IMG/VR virus record: IMGVR_UViG_3300029787_000281
Location: 1-26,125 of that record
Source of the DNA: a virus
Direction: 5' to 3' (one strand)
Length of the DNA stretch: 26,125 nucleotides
Part shown: positions 8,084 to 17,658 of the stretch, in pieces
Layout: every line of letters begins with the position of its first letter
How positions within the stretch are numbered: position 1 is the first letter of the stretch
Notes under the pieces: model-generated
Told to the model about the DNA's origin: nothing
The model's input: the letters and a program-made list of their open reading frames with translations, nothing else
The model's database searches: none
Made by a program: the position numbers and the translations under genes

Positions 8084-9580
8084 ATGGCATTAATAGACAA
8101 AACAGCAAGAGAATATTACGAGGGTATTGATGGCGTTCAAAATAGTGGTGTTAATAACTACGGAGAATATCAATTTATTTCTTTGGAAACTATAATAAAT
8201 CAGTTTTTAATTTCTTATGTTGGTGAAAACAAAATAATAAGTAAAGCAAAAAAAACAGATGTTTCTTTTCACGCGCAAAGAGCACTTCAAGAGTTAAGTT
8301 TTGATACTTTAAAATCTATTAAGTCTTTTGAAATGGAAGTACCACCTTCGTTAAAAATACCATTACCACAAGACTATGTTCATTACACAAAATTATCTTG
8401 GGTTGATAGCTCTGGTATAAAACATCCTATATATCCTGTTTCAAAAACTTCTAACCCTATAGCCTACCAACAAAACACAGATGGGAGCTTTAAATTTGAA
8501 ACAAATAGTTATATTAGAACAACAGCGGGTGGTGGTAATGAGTATGTTGTTACGTATACAAAAACAGATCCATTAACTGGAGAGTTGATGCAAAAAACAA
8601 AAACATTTACTACAGGTGTAATTCCAGCTTCTAATCAATATGAACAATACGGTATAACTCAAAGCGGTGTGCAAACATCAAAAGAAGGGTCTGGTGATGT
8701 AAAGTCTGACAATTTATTGCCTAAGTTTGCAAAAGAAACTAGAATTAATATTACTAATGCTAGCGGTTATCAAAATAAAGAAATTTCATATGGACCTGGT
8801 AGTGGCATGCAAATGAATTTTTTTACTGCAAATCACGATATAGAGGTTGGTATGACTATTTTTGGTCCTGGTATTCCGCCAAATACCACTGTAAAAACTG
8901 TTGGTAGCTCTAATAGTGGTAATTATCCGGGTATGGGTATAACAATGACAAACCCTGTTTATGAGCAATGGCTTTTAGACGGGCAACCTGGAACAATTAA
9001 TGATCCAGAAGCCACAATAACTATAGAAGGAGCTACTAGCACTATTTATGGCGCACCTACTAATAATGGTTATCCATTTGATACTCAAATACTAGGTGAA
9101 GAAGTTATATTTGTAGATTTAAATCTAGAATCTAGTACGTGGTCAAATTACAAATCACATACATCAATAACTACAACTGATGATTACGAAGATGATACAG
9201 AGTGGATTAACGAGGGGCAAAGATACGGTATTGATCCTCAATACGCGCAAAACAATGGCTCTTATTATATAGATGCTAACGCTGGATTAATACACTTTAG
9301 TTCTTTTATTTCTGGTAAAACTATAATCATAGATTATTTAAGTGATAGTTTAGGTACTGATGAAGAAATGAAAGTTCACAAGTTTGCTGAAGAAGCAATG
9401 TATAAGTGCATAGCATACGCTATGATGTCTACAAGAGCTAATATTCCAGAGTATTTAGTTCGTAGATTTCAAAAAGATAAATTTGCAGCTGTAAGAAAAG
9501 CAAAACTAAGATTATCAAATTTAAAAATAGAAGAATTAACTCAAATACTTAGAGGTAAATCTAAGCACATAAAACACTAA
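8084..9580 (+). CDS. Tail tubular/adaptor-like connector protein with inserted beta domain
   Basis: The N-terminal 120 residues (SLETIINQFLISYVGENKI, FHAQRALQELSFDTLKSI, LPQDYVHYTKLSWVDSSG) look like the helical gp4/gp11-type adaptor fold that joins portal to tail nozzle. The C-terminal part, from about residue 360, has RYGIDPQYAQNNGSYYID, then FAEEAMYKCIAYAMMSTRAN and a basic helical end. Homologues of this start are, from memory, common in uncultured marine phages. Between them, about residues 150-345, sits a Thr/Ser/Asn/Gly-rich beta-like insert. It contains VGMTIFGPGIPPNTTV (residues 255-270, bases 8846-8893), a motif seen in many phage surface proteins and also in the 15125 gene. The insert may form an exposed decoration on the tail. 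The gene starts 3 bases after its predecessor. Confidence 0.65.
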   Translation: MALIDKTAREYYEGIDGVQNSGVNNYGEYQFISLETIINQFLISYVGENKIISKAKKTDVSFHAQRALQELSFDTLKSIKSFEMEVPPSLKIPLPQDYVHYTKLSWVDSSGIKHPIYPVSKTSNPIAYQQNTDGSFKFETNSYIRTTAGGGNEYVVTYTKTDPLTGELMQKTKTFTTGVIPASNQYEQYGITQSGVQTSKEGSGDVKSDNLLPKFAKETRINITNASGYQNKEISYGPGSGMQMNFFTANHDIEVGMTIFGPGIPPNTTVKTVGSSNSGNYPGMGITMTNPVYEQWLLDGQPGTINDPEATITIEGATSTIYGAPTNNGYPFDTQILGEEVIFVDLNLESSTWSNYKSHTSITTTDDYEDDTEWINEGQRYGIDPQYAQNNGSYYIDANAGLIHFSSFISGKTIIIDYLSDSLGTDEEMKVHKFAEEAMYKCIAYAMMSTRANIPEYLVRRFQKDKFAAVRKAKLRLSNLKIEELTQILRGKSKHIKH

Positions 9581-9583
9581 TAT

Positions 9584-12500
9584 ATGCCTGAGATTAAGCA
9601 TGTTTTCAATCAAGGTAAAATGAACAAAGACCTTGACGAAAGACTAGTAGAAAATGGTCAATATAGAGACGCAATGAATATACAAGTGTCGACTTCAGAA
9701 GGTTCTGACGTTGGTGCTGTTCAGAATATATTAGGTAATTTAAATTTATTTGAAAATAGTAAGTTGGCGCCTAGCGCAAAATGTGTTGGCGCTATTGCTG
9801 ATGAAAAAAATAATTGTTTTTACTGGTTTGTTTATCATGATACAAAAAACTTAATACTAAAGTATGATAATAGTGTTAAGTTTGTTTTTGTAGATATACA
9901 TGGTATTTTAAAATTTACTGAAGAATTAATAACTGGTATAAATATAGTTGATGATTTTTTATTTTGGACAGATAACAATTCAGAACCTAAAAAAATAAAT
10001 ACTATTCTTTGCGAAGAAGGTACTGATCAATCGGGATTTTACCATACAAATTTAGTTGTACCAAAAAAATTTATTACAAAAAGCAATTGTATAAAAATAC
10101 AAGAAGAACATATAACTGTTATTAAAAAATCACCTAAAACTAAACTTGTATTAGATCCGGTTTTTGAAAAAAATATAAAATCTAAAACTGAGTTTAATTT
10201 TTCATCAATAAACGTCGGTGATATTGTACAAATTACTTTTTTTGATTTTCCTGTTTTTATTTCAGGTTATAAAATTAACGATATACTTACTATTACAAAT
10301 ACTAGCGGTGATCAAGCTGCTAGAGTTAAAGTAACAGAAGTAGTACTTGCTTCAAATGGTGATTATAAAGTTGAAATATTATCAATAGTACCTGAAAATA
10401 TAACAAGCGGTAAATTTTCATATGATGTTGAAAAAGAAGATGCAAGTGATTTGTTTAAAAGAAAGTTTATAAGGTTTGGTTATAGGTATAAGTATGAAGA
10501 TGGTGAGTATTCTAGCTTTTCACCTTTTACTGATGTTGTTTTTAAACCAGATCTTTTTGAATATTCAGCTAAAGACGCTTACAACAAAGCAATGGAAAAC
10601 AATTTAATTTCTTTAAAATTAAGAAATTTTGTTACTGCGGAAATGCCTGAAGACGTTGTACAAATTGATATTCTTTATAAAGAATCAAATTCACCTATAG
10701 TTTATATTGTTGATAAATTAAAATATCAAGATCCAACACAAGTAACAACTGGTGGTGTTGAGAAAAATTATATAAATGCTAATTTATATGAAATTACTTC
10801 AGATCTTATATTTACTGTTGTTAGTTCTAATCAATTATTAAGAGCTTGGGACAATGTGCCTAGAAAAGCAAAAGCACAAGAAATTACCGGCAATAGATTA
10901 GTTTATGGTAATTATGTTCAAAACTACGATGTGATTAAAAAACCTATTTTACAAGCTGGTTTTGTAGATAGATTTAATAATGACATAACTTTTATAAACA
11001 ACTATTTAGATAATCAAACTGAAATTATCACACCAGCACAACAAGTTGTCTTACCTTTGTACGGTCAAAAATCTTTAAAATCAATAAGAAACTATCAATT
11101 AGGAGTGACTTATTTAGATAAATATAACAGAGAAACTCCTATATTTACAAGCTCTGAATCTATATTTAAAATTCCTAAAAAATATGCTGACAATGAATTA
11201 AAAATTACTGGTCAAGTTAGAACTTTAGCGCCTGACTGGGCAGAGTCTTTTAAAGTATATATTAAAGAAACATCTACAGAGTATTATAATTTAGCCATGA
11301 GTAGAGTTTACAATGCTGAAGATGGTAATGTTTGGCTTGCTTTTCCTTCTGCTGAAAGAAATAAAGTAGATGAAGAAACTTTTTTAATATTAAAAAAATC
11401 TATAGGCAATAACAGTTTAGTTGAAGAAGAAGCTAAATATAAAGTGTTAGCAATAGAAAACGAAGCACCTGAATATATAACTGAAGAAACTATTTCAATA
11501 GCAGAAATAAGTTGTGGTGGTTCAACTAGTTCTACAAATGTTTTTGGTATATATAGCCCTGTTGTTAACTCAAGAGAATTTAGAATAGTAGAAGGTGCTT
11601 GGCAAAATACTACTGCAGAGCCTTTAAATGAAATTACAGAAGATTTAGTGTTTTATTTCAAAAACACGTTAACTAACGAGCACACAAAAACTTATGAAAT
11701 TAAATCTGTTTCTTTAGATAATTCATATTATAAAATAACTTTAGATAAAGTTTTTGAAACTCAAGACGCTGAATTAATTTATCCTAATTACCCAACAACA
11801 ACAAGCGGTGGTGTTTTAGATTTAGACACTAACTTGCAAATAATTATTTCTAAAAAACAAAGTATTACTGAAAGCTCTCAGTTTAAGGGTATGTTTTTTG
11901 TAAAAATTAATAGAGATGCTGTAGTTGAAGAAAATGTTTTAATTAATCAAAATTTTAATGATTACGAAATATTTAACAGCATGCCAACTCATTATTTTGC
12001 TGATAACTATGCAATGCCAGGTTTTACTGGCGGAAACACGTCAACAGTATTAAATTTGTCAATTACTAATTGGCCACAACTTCTTGATTATGGTGGAGAA
12101 TCAAACGCTTTATTCCCAGAAAATCACGAGTTTGCAAATCCTGGAGATCCTATGGGTGGGTTTTTTATTGACAAAGCTTGGCACGCTGGTATTCAACCAG
12201 GTGGAGGTACTAGTAATGCAAACATTAATTCTAGTTCTCACGTATGGGGAAGTGCTCGTAATTTAATACAAGCTTGGAGAGACGAAACTTTTGTTGCAAT
12301 AGGTAGTCCTTCTTCTCAACTTAATCCTAGCATGAACGTATTTCCAACTGCGTTGCAGTGGGAAAATTCTTTTTCTTCTGTTTTTGAAAAATTTAAATTT
12401 TACAATTTTGTTCATAATTGGTTTTCAAACACAAGAAAAGATCTTAACAATCAACCTGGGACAATTGTAAACGTAGGAGTGCCTAGTGTTGTTCAAAATG

Positions 12501-15112
12501 TAACGTGGTATAATCCTGACACTGGCCAACAAGACTCTCTTCCAGCAAGTATCGATTATGCTCGTAATCCAGCTTTTGGTAAAGGGATATATACAGGTCA
12601 AAACGGCGGTCATTTTGTAGAAGTTTCTTTTTCAGGTATTTCACCTGACACTAACATCGGATCATCTTTAGGTGGAACAAATGGCAATCAATTGCAATAC
12701 GGTAATTTTAATAACACTAGTGCTTTTGATATTAGAGTAAATCAAATTACTCAAGAAGAATACGCGCAAAACTACAGCACAACAAATGACAAGTTATTGT
12801 CTATAGCAAACAACATGGTTGTTGGTAAACGTTTTAAAATAAGATCTGATGATAATTTTGAAAATATTTATAAAATAATAGGTGTTGAAAGAATTAGAAG
12901 ATATAACAGCATACCTTTTTTACAAATTGTTAAAGCTTATTATCAATATAGAAATGATAATAATTATGAAACTACTTTTACACAACAGTGGGGTCAATTT
13001 GGTAAAAAATGGAATAGAAGATATACTTTTAGATTACAACTAGACCACAGCTTAGAAGATGTTCAAATAAATAACAAAAGCATAACACACGCAGATAATT
13101 CAGGTATAGAAAAAAGTGTTTCATTTCAGTTTTTAGAGCCAAAATATAACACTACAACAAAACAAAAAATATCTGAAAATCCAGCAATATGGGAAACAGA
13201 ACCTAAAGAAACTGCTGATTTAGACATTTATTATGAAGCTAGCGAAATAATACCTTTGAAATTAAACGAAAAAAACAATCAAAGTTTTATACCATTGGGT
13301 AGTGTTGTTACTTGTCCAGCTAGACCTAACACTATAAACGGTCTTGTTTATGTTGTTTCTTGGAATAGTAATAAAATAACTTTTAACGCACCGATAGATT
13401 TAGATGAGTATCTTCCAATTGGAGCAAGTTTAGTAAGATTATATTTTACAAGGCCAGATAACTCATACACAACTTTAGCTATAGATGTAGAAGCTACACT
13501 AGCGACTTCACCAACTGGACTTATGTCTGACAGTTCACTACCACCTAATACTTATATAGTAAAAACAAATGTTAGTAAAAATCCATTTGCACTTTCCTGG
13601 TACAACTGTTATTCTTTTAGTAATGGTGTAGAATCAAATAGAATACGTGATGATTTTAATCAACCAATTATAGATAAAGGAGTAAAAGTTAGTACTATTT
13701 TAGAAGAAAATTATGAAGAAGAAAGAAGAAGTAGTGGATTAATATATTCTGGTATATACAATACTAACAGTGGTATTAATAATTTAAATCAATTTATACA
13801 AGCAGAAACAATTACTAAAGATTTAAATCCAACATATGGTAGTATACAAAAGCTATTTAGTAGAAATACTGATTTAGTTACTTTTTGTGAAGATAGAGTT
13901 ATAAGAATACAAGCAAATAAAGATGCAATATTTAATGCTGATGGTAATCCTCAGTTAATAGCTTCTAATAGAGTTTTAGGACAAACAATGCCATTTGCTG
14001 GTGATTACGGTATAAGTAAAAATCCAGAAAGTTTTGCTGTAGATAATTATAGAGCTTATTTTACAGATAAACAAAGAAGTGCTGTGTTAAGGCTTTCTAT
14101 GGATGGTATAACGCCAATATCTGAGTATGGTATGTCTGATTATTTTAAAGATAATCTTAAGCTTAATGATAAACTAATAGGTAGTTTTGATATTAAAAAA
14201 GGCGAGTACAACTTAACAATGCCTAATATTGATAAAAGTGTTTCTTTTAAAGAGTCCGTTAATGGTTGGGCAAGTTTTAAGTCTTTTGTTTTAGAGCAAG
14301 GTGTTAGCATGTCTGGTAATTATTATACTTTTAAAAATGCTTTACCACATCAACACCACAGTGAAGAAGTTGATAGAAATACTTTTTATGGAAAATATGT
14401 TTCCTCTTCTATAAGTGTTTTATTAAACGATGTGCCTAGTGCAATAAAAATGTATAAAACATTAAATTACGAAGGATCACAATCTAATATTGATCAAAAC
14501 ATTACAGGTGTAGAAACTGGTTATTACAATTTAGAAAATAAAGATGGTTGGAAATCAAAAATAAAAACAGACAAACAGGTTGGTTCTGTTTCAGAATTTA
14601 TAGAAAAAGAAGGTAAATGGTTTAATTTTATTAAAGGTAATAATTTTAATAAAGTTGTTGATTTAAAAACTAAAGAGTTTTCTTTTCAAGGTGTAGGTAG
14701 ACCAACTGAATTTGAAATTGATATTAATAAATACAAACCAATTACAGGTTGTACTAATCCAAAAGCAACTAATTATAATCCCGAAGCTATAATTGATGAT
14801 GGAAGTTGTTTTTTAACGCCGCCTGAAACTGATATAGTTGTTGGTGGTTGTATGGATCCAAATTCTAGCAACTATAATCCTGACGCTACTTATGATGATG
14901 GTAGTTGTAACGTTTTATGTGACGCTATTCTTGGCTGTACAAATCCAAATGCTATTAACTTTGATCCTAATGCAACTCAAGATAATGGCTCTTGCATATT
15001 ACCAATATACGGTTGTACAAATCCAAATGCTAGTAATTACGATGCCTCTGCTAACGTTGATGATGGCACATGTTTATTTGAAGACATTGATGATCCAGTT
15101 GGTGGAGCGTAA
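9584..15112 (+). CDS. Giant tail nozzle protein (P22 gp10-like stabilisation protein) with C-terminal Cys repeats
   Basis: The protein has 1842 residues. The start HVFNQGKMNKDLDERLVENG and QYRDAMNIQVSTSEGSDVG matches what I recall of proteins named stabilisation protein in marine phages, similar to P22 gp10, which forms the nozzle below the adaptor ring. The segment at about bases 13720-14230 (LFSRNTDLVTFCEDRVIRIQ, AYFTDKQRSAVLRLSMDGI) has the beta-rich look of a propeller. Residues about 600-1300 are Asn/Ser/Gly-rich beta sequence, probably added domains, since P22 gp10 is only about 470 residues. The last 120 residues carry four Cys-pair repeats, listed separately, that could bind the host surface. 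No signal peptide is seen. It follows the adaptor gene by 3 bases. Nozzle identity is fairly sure; the host-binding idea is inference. Confidence 0.75.
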   Translation: MPEIKHVFNQGKMNKDLDERLVENGQYRDAMNIQVSTSEGSDVGAVQNILGNLNLFENSKLAPSAKCVGAIADEKNNCFYWFVYHDTKNLILKYDNSVKFVFVDIHGILKFTEELITGINIVDDFLFWTDNNSEPKKINTILCEEGTDQSGFYHTNLVVPKKFITKSNCIKIQEEHITVIKKSPKTKLVLDPVFEKNIKSKTEFNFSSINVGDIVQITFFDFPVFISGYKINDILTITNTSGDQAARVKVTEVVLASNGDYKVEILSIVPENITSGKFSYDVEKEDASDLFKRKFIRFGYRYKYEDGEYSSFSPFTDVVFKPDLFEYSAKDAYNKAMENNLISLKLRNFVTAEMPEDVVQIDILYKESNSPIVYIVDKLKYQDPTQVTTGGVEKNYINANLYEITSDLIFTVVSSNQLLRAWDNVPRKAKAQEITGNRLVYGNYVQNYDVIKKPILQAGFVDRFNNDITFINNYLDNQTEIITPAQQVVLPLYGQKSLKSIRNYQLGVTYLDKYNRETPIFTSSESIFKIPKKYADNELKITGQVRTLAPDWAESFKVYIKETSTEYYNLAMSRVYNAEDGNVWLAFPSAERNKVDEETFLILKKSIGNNSLVEEEAKYKVLAIENEAPEYITEETISIAEISCGGSTSSTNVFGIYSPVVNSREFRIVEGAWQNTTAEPLNEITEDLVFYFKNTLTNEHTKTYEIKSVSLDNSYYKITLDKVFETQDAELIYPNYPTTTSGGVLDLDTNLQIIISKKQSITESSQFKGMFFVKINRDAVVEENVLINQNFNDYEIFNSMPTHYFADNYAMPGFTGGNTSTVLNLSITNWPQLLDYGGESNALFPENHEFANPGDPMGGFFIDKAWHAGIQPGGGTSNANINSSSHVWGSARNLIQAWRDETFVAIGSPSSQLNPSMNVFPTALQWENSFSSVFEKFKFYNFVHNWFSNTRKDLNNQPGTIVNVGVPSVVQNVTWYNPDTGQQDSLPASIDYARNPAFGKGIYTGQNGGHFVEVSFSGISPDTNIGSSLGGTNGNQLQYGNFNNTSAFDIRVNQITQEEYAQNYSTTNDKLLSIANNMVVGKRFKIRSDDNFENIYKIIGVERIRRYNSIPFLQIVKAYYQYRNDNNYETTFTQQWGQFGKKWNRRYTFRLQLDHSLEDVQINNKSITHADNSGIEKSVSFQFLEPKYNTTTKQKISENPAIWETEPKETADLDIYYEASEIIPLKLNEKNNQSFIPLGSVVTCPARPNTINGLVYVVSWNSNKITFNAPIDLDEYLPIGASLVRLYFTRPDNSYTTLAIDVEATLATSPTGLMSDSSLPPNTYIVKTNVSKNPFALSWYNCYSFSNGVESNRIRDDFNQPIIDKGVKVSTILEENYEEERRSSGLIYSGIYNTNSGINNLNQFIQAETITKDLNPTYGSIQKLFSRNTDLVTFCEDRVIRIQANKDAIFNADGNPQLIASNRVLGQTMPFAGDYGISKNPESFAVDNYRAYFTDKQRSAVLRLSMDGITPISEYGMSDYFKDNLKLNDKLIGSFDIKKGEYNLTMPNIDKSVSFKESVNGWASFKSFVLEQGVSMSGNYYTFKNALPHQHHSEEVDRNTFYGKYVSSSISVLLNDVPSAIKMYKTLNYEGSQSNIDQNITGVETGYYNLENKDGWKSKIKTDKQVGSVSEFIEKEGKWFNFIKGNNFNKVVDLKTKEFSFQGVGRPTEFEIDINKYKPITGCTNPKATNYNPEAIIDDGSCFLTPPETDIVVGGCMDPNSSNYNPDATYDDGSCNVLCDAILGCTNPNAINFDPNATQDNGSCILPIYGCTNPNASNYDASANVDDGTCLFEDIDDPVGGA
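14747..15073 (+). repeat. Four Cys-pair repeats encoding the C-terminus of the tail protein
   Basis: Four 63-base units lie at 14747-14809, 14846-14908, 14933-14995 and 15011-15073, coding residues starting at 1722, 1755, 1784 and 1810. Each encodes 21 residues of pattern GC-x-[ND]-P-x(3)-[NI/SN]-[YF]-[ND]-x(2)-A-x(2)-D-[DN]-G-[ST]-C. Acidic residues and Asn sit at positions that resemble a calcium-binding loop, and the two Cys could form a disulfide. Repeats of this kind are frequent in secreted and surface proteins of Flavobacteriia. Linkers shorten from 36 to 24 to 15 bases. Confidence 0.9.
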
Positions 15113-15124
15113 TAAATATATAAT

Positions 15125-16396
15125 ATGAAATTAATAAATAATATAACAATAGATACTTCACCAATGCCTTCTGCTGTAACAACAAGAATTTTTACAGTTA
15201 CAGGAGATCCAGGCGCTGTTTTTACAATAACAGTTACAAATGAAGATGATCATTTTTATAATTTTTCAGAAGACACTGACGTTGCTTTAGCATTTTCTTC
15301 TAATGCTGCAAATTTAAAACAAAAAACTATTGATAGCACGGGTATTTATAGTGGTATTATAGAGTTTCCAGCTATAACAGATGATGATTACTATATTATT
15401 ACTTTATATGCAGATAGTGCTAGTGAAACAACTTTAAGTAAAGATCTTTCTAGTAATCAAGTATATATATTACCAAAAATACATAAGTATCATGATACTA
15501 CTGTTACTTTTGCCGTAGCTTCTGCTGGTAGTTCTGGAACTTATACGGCAAATCCACCCGCTAGCAACGTTACTTTTACAAGGCCTAGTTATTTAGTAAA
15601 AGAAAGTAGTAAACAAACAAAAACAATTAACTGGCCAGTAGCACTTAGTTCTAGTCAGTTTGTAATAGCTAGGCAACCAAAAGTTACAGATTTTGAATTT
15701 ACAACAACTAAAGTTTCAAAAACAGCTGGTTCTAGCACAACGTCTGTTGAGTTGACAGATATATCAAATCTTTCTGTTGGCATGGTAGTTTCTGGTACAG
15801 GTATAGCTTCTGACTCTGTTATTACTGAAATAATTGAAGGTTACTTAGATGATAACAAGTCTTATGATAATAACAACGTTTACGTTATACCGAAAGCTAT
15901 TAGTACTGATGTTAATGGTGTTCAAAGTATTGGTGATGATGTTGGTGGTACAATAATAATTGACAAGTCTTCTACTTTTAACGCAGGTATAACTGTTACT
16001 TTTACAGGAAAAGGATCAGTAAATTCTAATGATTTTAATAATACTAGTTTTTCTATTAAAAACTTTACTTTAACTATTGATCCTGTTGTTACAACTACAG
16101 ATTCTGCTGTTAGTAGCAGTACAACAATACCTATAACAAGTACAAATGGTATAAAAGCAGCTGAAACTGTTATAATGTCTGGCGTTGGTGTTATTGGAAC
16201 TCCGCATGTTGACGCTGTAAGTGCTGGTGTTAATATTACAGCAAGTGCTGCGCAAACAATAGAAAATGGTCAAACTGTTACTTTTACAGGTAGTAGTAGA
16301 TCTGCAACAATAAGTGCTGATATAACAGTGTTGCAACACGGCACAGATGATATGACATTAACTTTAGCTTTAGATAATATTTTAACAGTAGGATAA
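15125..16396 (+). CDS. Beta-rich structural protein with a duplicated domain, probably tail or surface appendage
   Basis: The protein has 423 residues with very high Thr, Ser, Val and Ile and few Arg or Trp, typical of exposed phage beta-sandwich or fibre proteins. Residues about 15-110 form one unit (FTVTGDPGAVFTITVTNEDD, DDYYIITLYADS). From about 195 to the end the protein contains two divergent copies of one domain. Copy one has SSTTSVELTDISNLSVGMVV followed by SGTGIASDSVITEI and ends ITVTFTG; copy two has SSSTTIPITSTNGIKAAETV followed by IMSGVGVIGTPHVDAV and ends QTVTFTG. The core VGMVVSGTGI is shared with the insert of the 8084 protein. Its start is 12 bases after the nozzle gene and its stop is 1 base before the next start. 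A role in the tail is inferred from position only. Confidence 0.55.
   Translation: MKLINNITIDTSPMPSAVTTRIFTVTGDPGAVFTITVTNEDDHFYNFSEDTDVALAFSSNAANLKQKTIDSTGIYSGIIEFPAITDDDYYIITLYADSASETTLSKDLSSNQVYILPKIHKYHDTTVTFAVASAGSSGTYTANPPASNVTFTRPSYLVKESSKQTKTINWPVALSSSQFVIARQPKVTDFEFTTTKVSKTAGSSTTSVELTDISNLSVGMVVSGTGIASDSVITEIIEGYLDDNKSYDNNNVYVIPKAISTDVNGVQSIGDDVGGTIIIDKSSTFNAGITVTFTGKGSVNSNDFNNTSFSIKNFTLTIDPVVTTTDSAVSSSTTIPITSTNGIKAAETVIMSGVGVIGTPHVDAVSAGVNITASAAQTIENGQTVTFTGSSRSATISADITVLQHGTDDMTLTLALDNILTVG
15992..16290 (+). repeat. Shared 17-base ends of the duplicated domain
   Basis: The identical 17-base string ACTGTTACTTTTACAGG occurs at 15992-16008 and 16274-16290, at the end of each domain copy in the 15125 gene. 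The copies are otherwise diverged in nucleotide sequence. This supports an old internal duplication and is not a recent slippage event. Confidence 0.6.
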
Positions 16397-16397
16397 T

Positions 16398-16760
16398 ATG
16401 CAAATAACATTAACATTTAGCGAGCAATTAAATAGTTCTTTACAAATAGGAGATACAATTTGGTATTTAAAAACTAATAGCACTGGTGGATATGATGCTG
16501 CAGAATCTTCGCTTGCAAAAAAGCTAGGTATTGTAGAAGAAATAATTAATACAATTGAAAACAATAAAATTATTATTAGTAATAATTTTAATACTCAAAC
16601 TCCCGATTTAAATAATATTTTTATTATGTTTTCTAAAGACAATAAAGCCAACACCTCTAGTTTAGTTGGTTACTACGCAGAAGTTTCTTTAGAAAATAAT
16701 TCAAAAGAAAAAGTTGAGCTATTTTCAGTTGGCTCTGAAATAGTACGAAGTAGTAAATAA
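16398..16760 (+). CDS. Small conserved phage structural-region protein, function unknown
   Basis: The protein has 120 residues, is probably all beta and globular, and has no Cys. Features are ITLTFSEQLNSSLQIGDTIW, then a variable middle, then FIMFSKDNKANTSSLVGYYA and EVSLENNSKEKVELFSVGSE. I recall closely similar sequences with the conserved FSKD, SSLLGYYAE and KAELFAVGSE stretches from many marine phages including myoviruses, without a named function. The opening QIGDTIWYL resembles a small barrel. It could be a tail or baseplate-like small component. It starts 1 base after the 15125 gene stop, so is very likely cotranslated. A gap of 49 A/T-rich bases follows, with no hairpin or clear promoter. 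Confidence 0.6.
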   Translation: MQITLTFSEQLNSSLQIGDTIWYLKTNSTGGYDAAESSLAKKLGIVEEIINTIENNKIIISNNFNTQTPDLNNIFIMFSKDNKANTSSLVGYYAEVSLENNSKEKVELFSVGSEIVRSSK

Positions 16761-16809
16761 TACATAAAAAGTGTAATTATAATAAGTATAAATAAAAAAA
16801 ACAAACATT

Positions 16810-17658
16810 ATGCCAGTAGGTAAAAAGAAAAGTCCGGCAAAATTTTTAGGTGCTGTAGCTCTTGGTTTAGGAGTTGTACAAGGCGCTAGTCAAATTATTG
16901 GTGGTATAAGTGAAAGAAGAAGACTAGCAAAAGAAGGTGATAGGGCTAAACGACAATTTAAAAGAAATTTAGGTGATTTACAAGGTATGAAATTTGAAAA
17001 TCCATATGCAGATTTGCAAACTCAATTTGAAAATCCATATGAAGATTTAACTGTAAATCAACAACAAGCTCAGTTTCAAGCTGAACAAGGCGCGCAAGCT
17101 AGAGCTAATATATTACAAAGCTTACAAGGTGCTGCTGGTGGTAGTGGTATTGCTGGTTTAGCACAGTCTTTAGCTAATCAACAACAACTACAAACACAGC
17201 AAATATCTGCTGATATAGGAAGACAAGAATCAGCTAATCAAATGGCAACTGCACAGGGTGCTGCTAACGTTCAAGCTGCAGAAGCTCAAGCGCAAATGAA
17301 CGTTCTTAAAGGTGAAGACATAAGACAGTCAAGAGAAAGACAAAGAACAATGGATATAATGAGCTTAAGATCTGGCCAGCAAGCACTGCAAAGAGATATA
17401 AGACAACAAAGAGCAGAAGCATCACAACAAATAATTGGTGGTGTAGGTACTTTAGGTGGCGCTGCTTTTGATGCTTACACAGGCGGTGTATTTAGCGGTA
17501 GTAACAAAAGTGTTACTGGAGGTTTAGGTTCTCAAAGCGGCGGCTTTGGAAATGCTGGTTTTGGAGCAAGAGTATCTGATTTTGATCCAACTGTTAGAAT
17601 AGATCAGTTTGGAAAAACTCAATTTAAAGATTTAAGTAATTTAAAAATAGGAGGATAA
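16810..17658 (+). CDS. Probable internal (ejected) virion protein
   Basis: The protein has 282 residues. A basic start (MPVGKKKSPAKF) is followed by a hydrophobic Gly/Ala segment at about residues 12-30 that could insert in a membrane. Next come a charged helix with ERRR, a tandem FENPY repeat (residues 62-83), and a long Gln/Ala-rich helix to about residue 200 (QQQAQFQAEQGAQARANILQ). The tail is Gly-rich and ends VRIDQFGKTQFKDLSNL. This architecture, a hydrophobic N-terminus plus a Gln-rich helix, is that of small podovirus ejection proteins such as T7 gp14 or P22 gp7, which leave the virion first and form a channel in the cell envelope. The sequence SLQGAAGGSGIAGLAQSLAN is one I recall from many marine phages. 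The gene overlaps the next by one base (TAATG), so they are probably translationally coupled. Confidence 0.65.
   Translation: MPVGKKKSPAKFLGAVALGLGVVQGASQIIGGISERRRLAKEGDRAKRQFKRNLGDLQGMKFENPYADLQTQFENPYEDLTVNQQQAQFQAEQGAQARANILQSLQGAAGGSGIAGLAQSLANQQQLQTQQISADIGRQESANQMATAQGAANVQAAEAQAQMNVLKGEDIRQSRERQRTMDIMSLRSGQQALQRDIRQQRAEASQQIIGGVGTLGGAAFDAYTGGVFSGSNKSVTGGLGSQSGGFGNAGFGARVSDFDPTVRIDQFGKTQFKDLSNLKIGG
16993..17058 (+). repeat. Tandem 33-base FENPY repeat
   Basis: Two adjacent 33-base units at 16993-17025 and 17026-17058 begin with the same 16 bases, TTTGAAAATCCATATG, and encode FENPYADLQTQ and FENPYEDLTVN. The NPY-D-L units may be a short binding motif used twice. Confidence 0.7.

Noticed and set aside
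8786-8968. 60-residue - strand open frame
   Set aside because: It overlaps a well-supported + strand gene and looks like antisense of its insert domain; nothing recognisable.
14838-15128. 96-residue Leu/Met/Val-rich open frame on the + strand
   Set aside because: It is the +2 shadow of the Cys-repeat region of the tail protein; its hydrophobicity comes from reading GAT/AAT-rich repeat codons out of frame.
16761-16809. Possible promoter or terminator in the 49-base gap
   Set aside because: The gap is simply A/T-rich; no inverted repeat and no TAnnTTTG-like box could be seen.
17650-17654. GGAGG as a Shine-Dalgarno site for the 17658 gene
   Set aside because: Only 3 bases separate it from the ATG and it encodes Gly-Gly at the end of the upstream protein; other genes here lack such sites.
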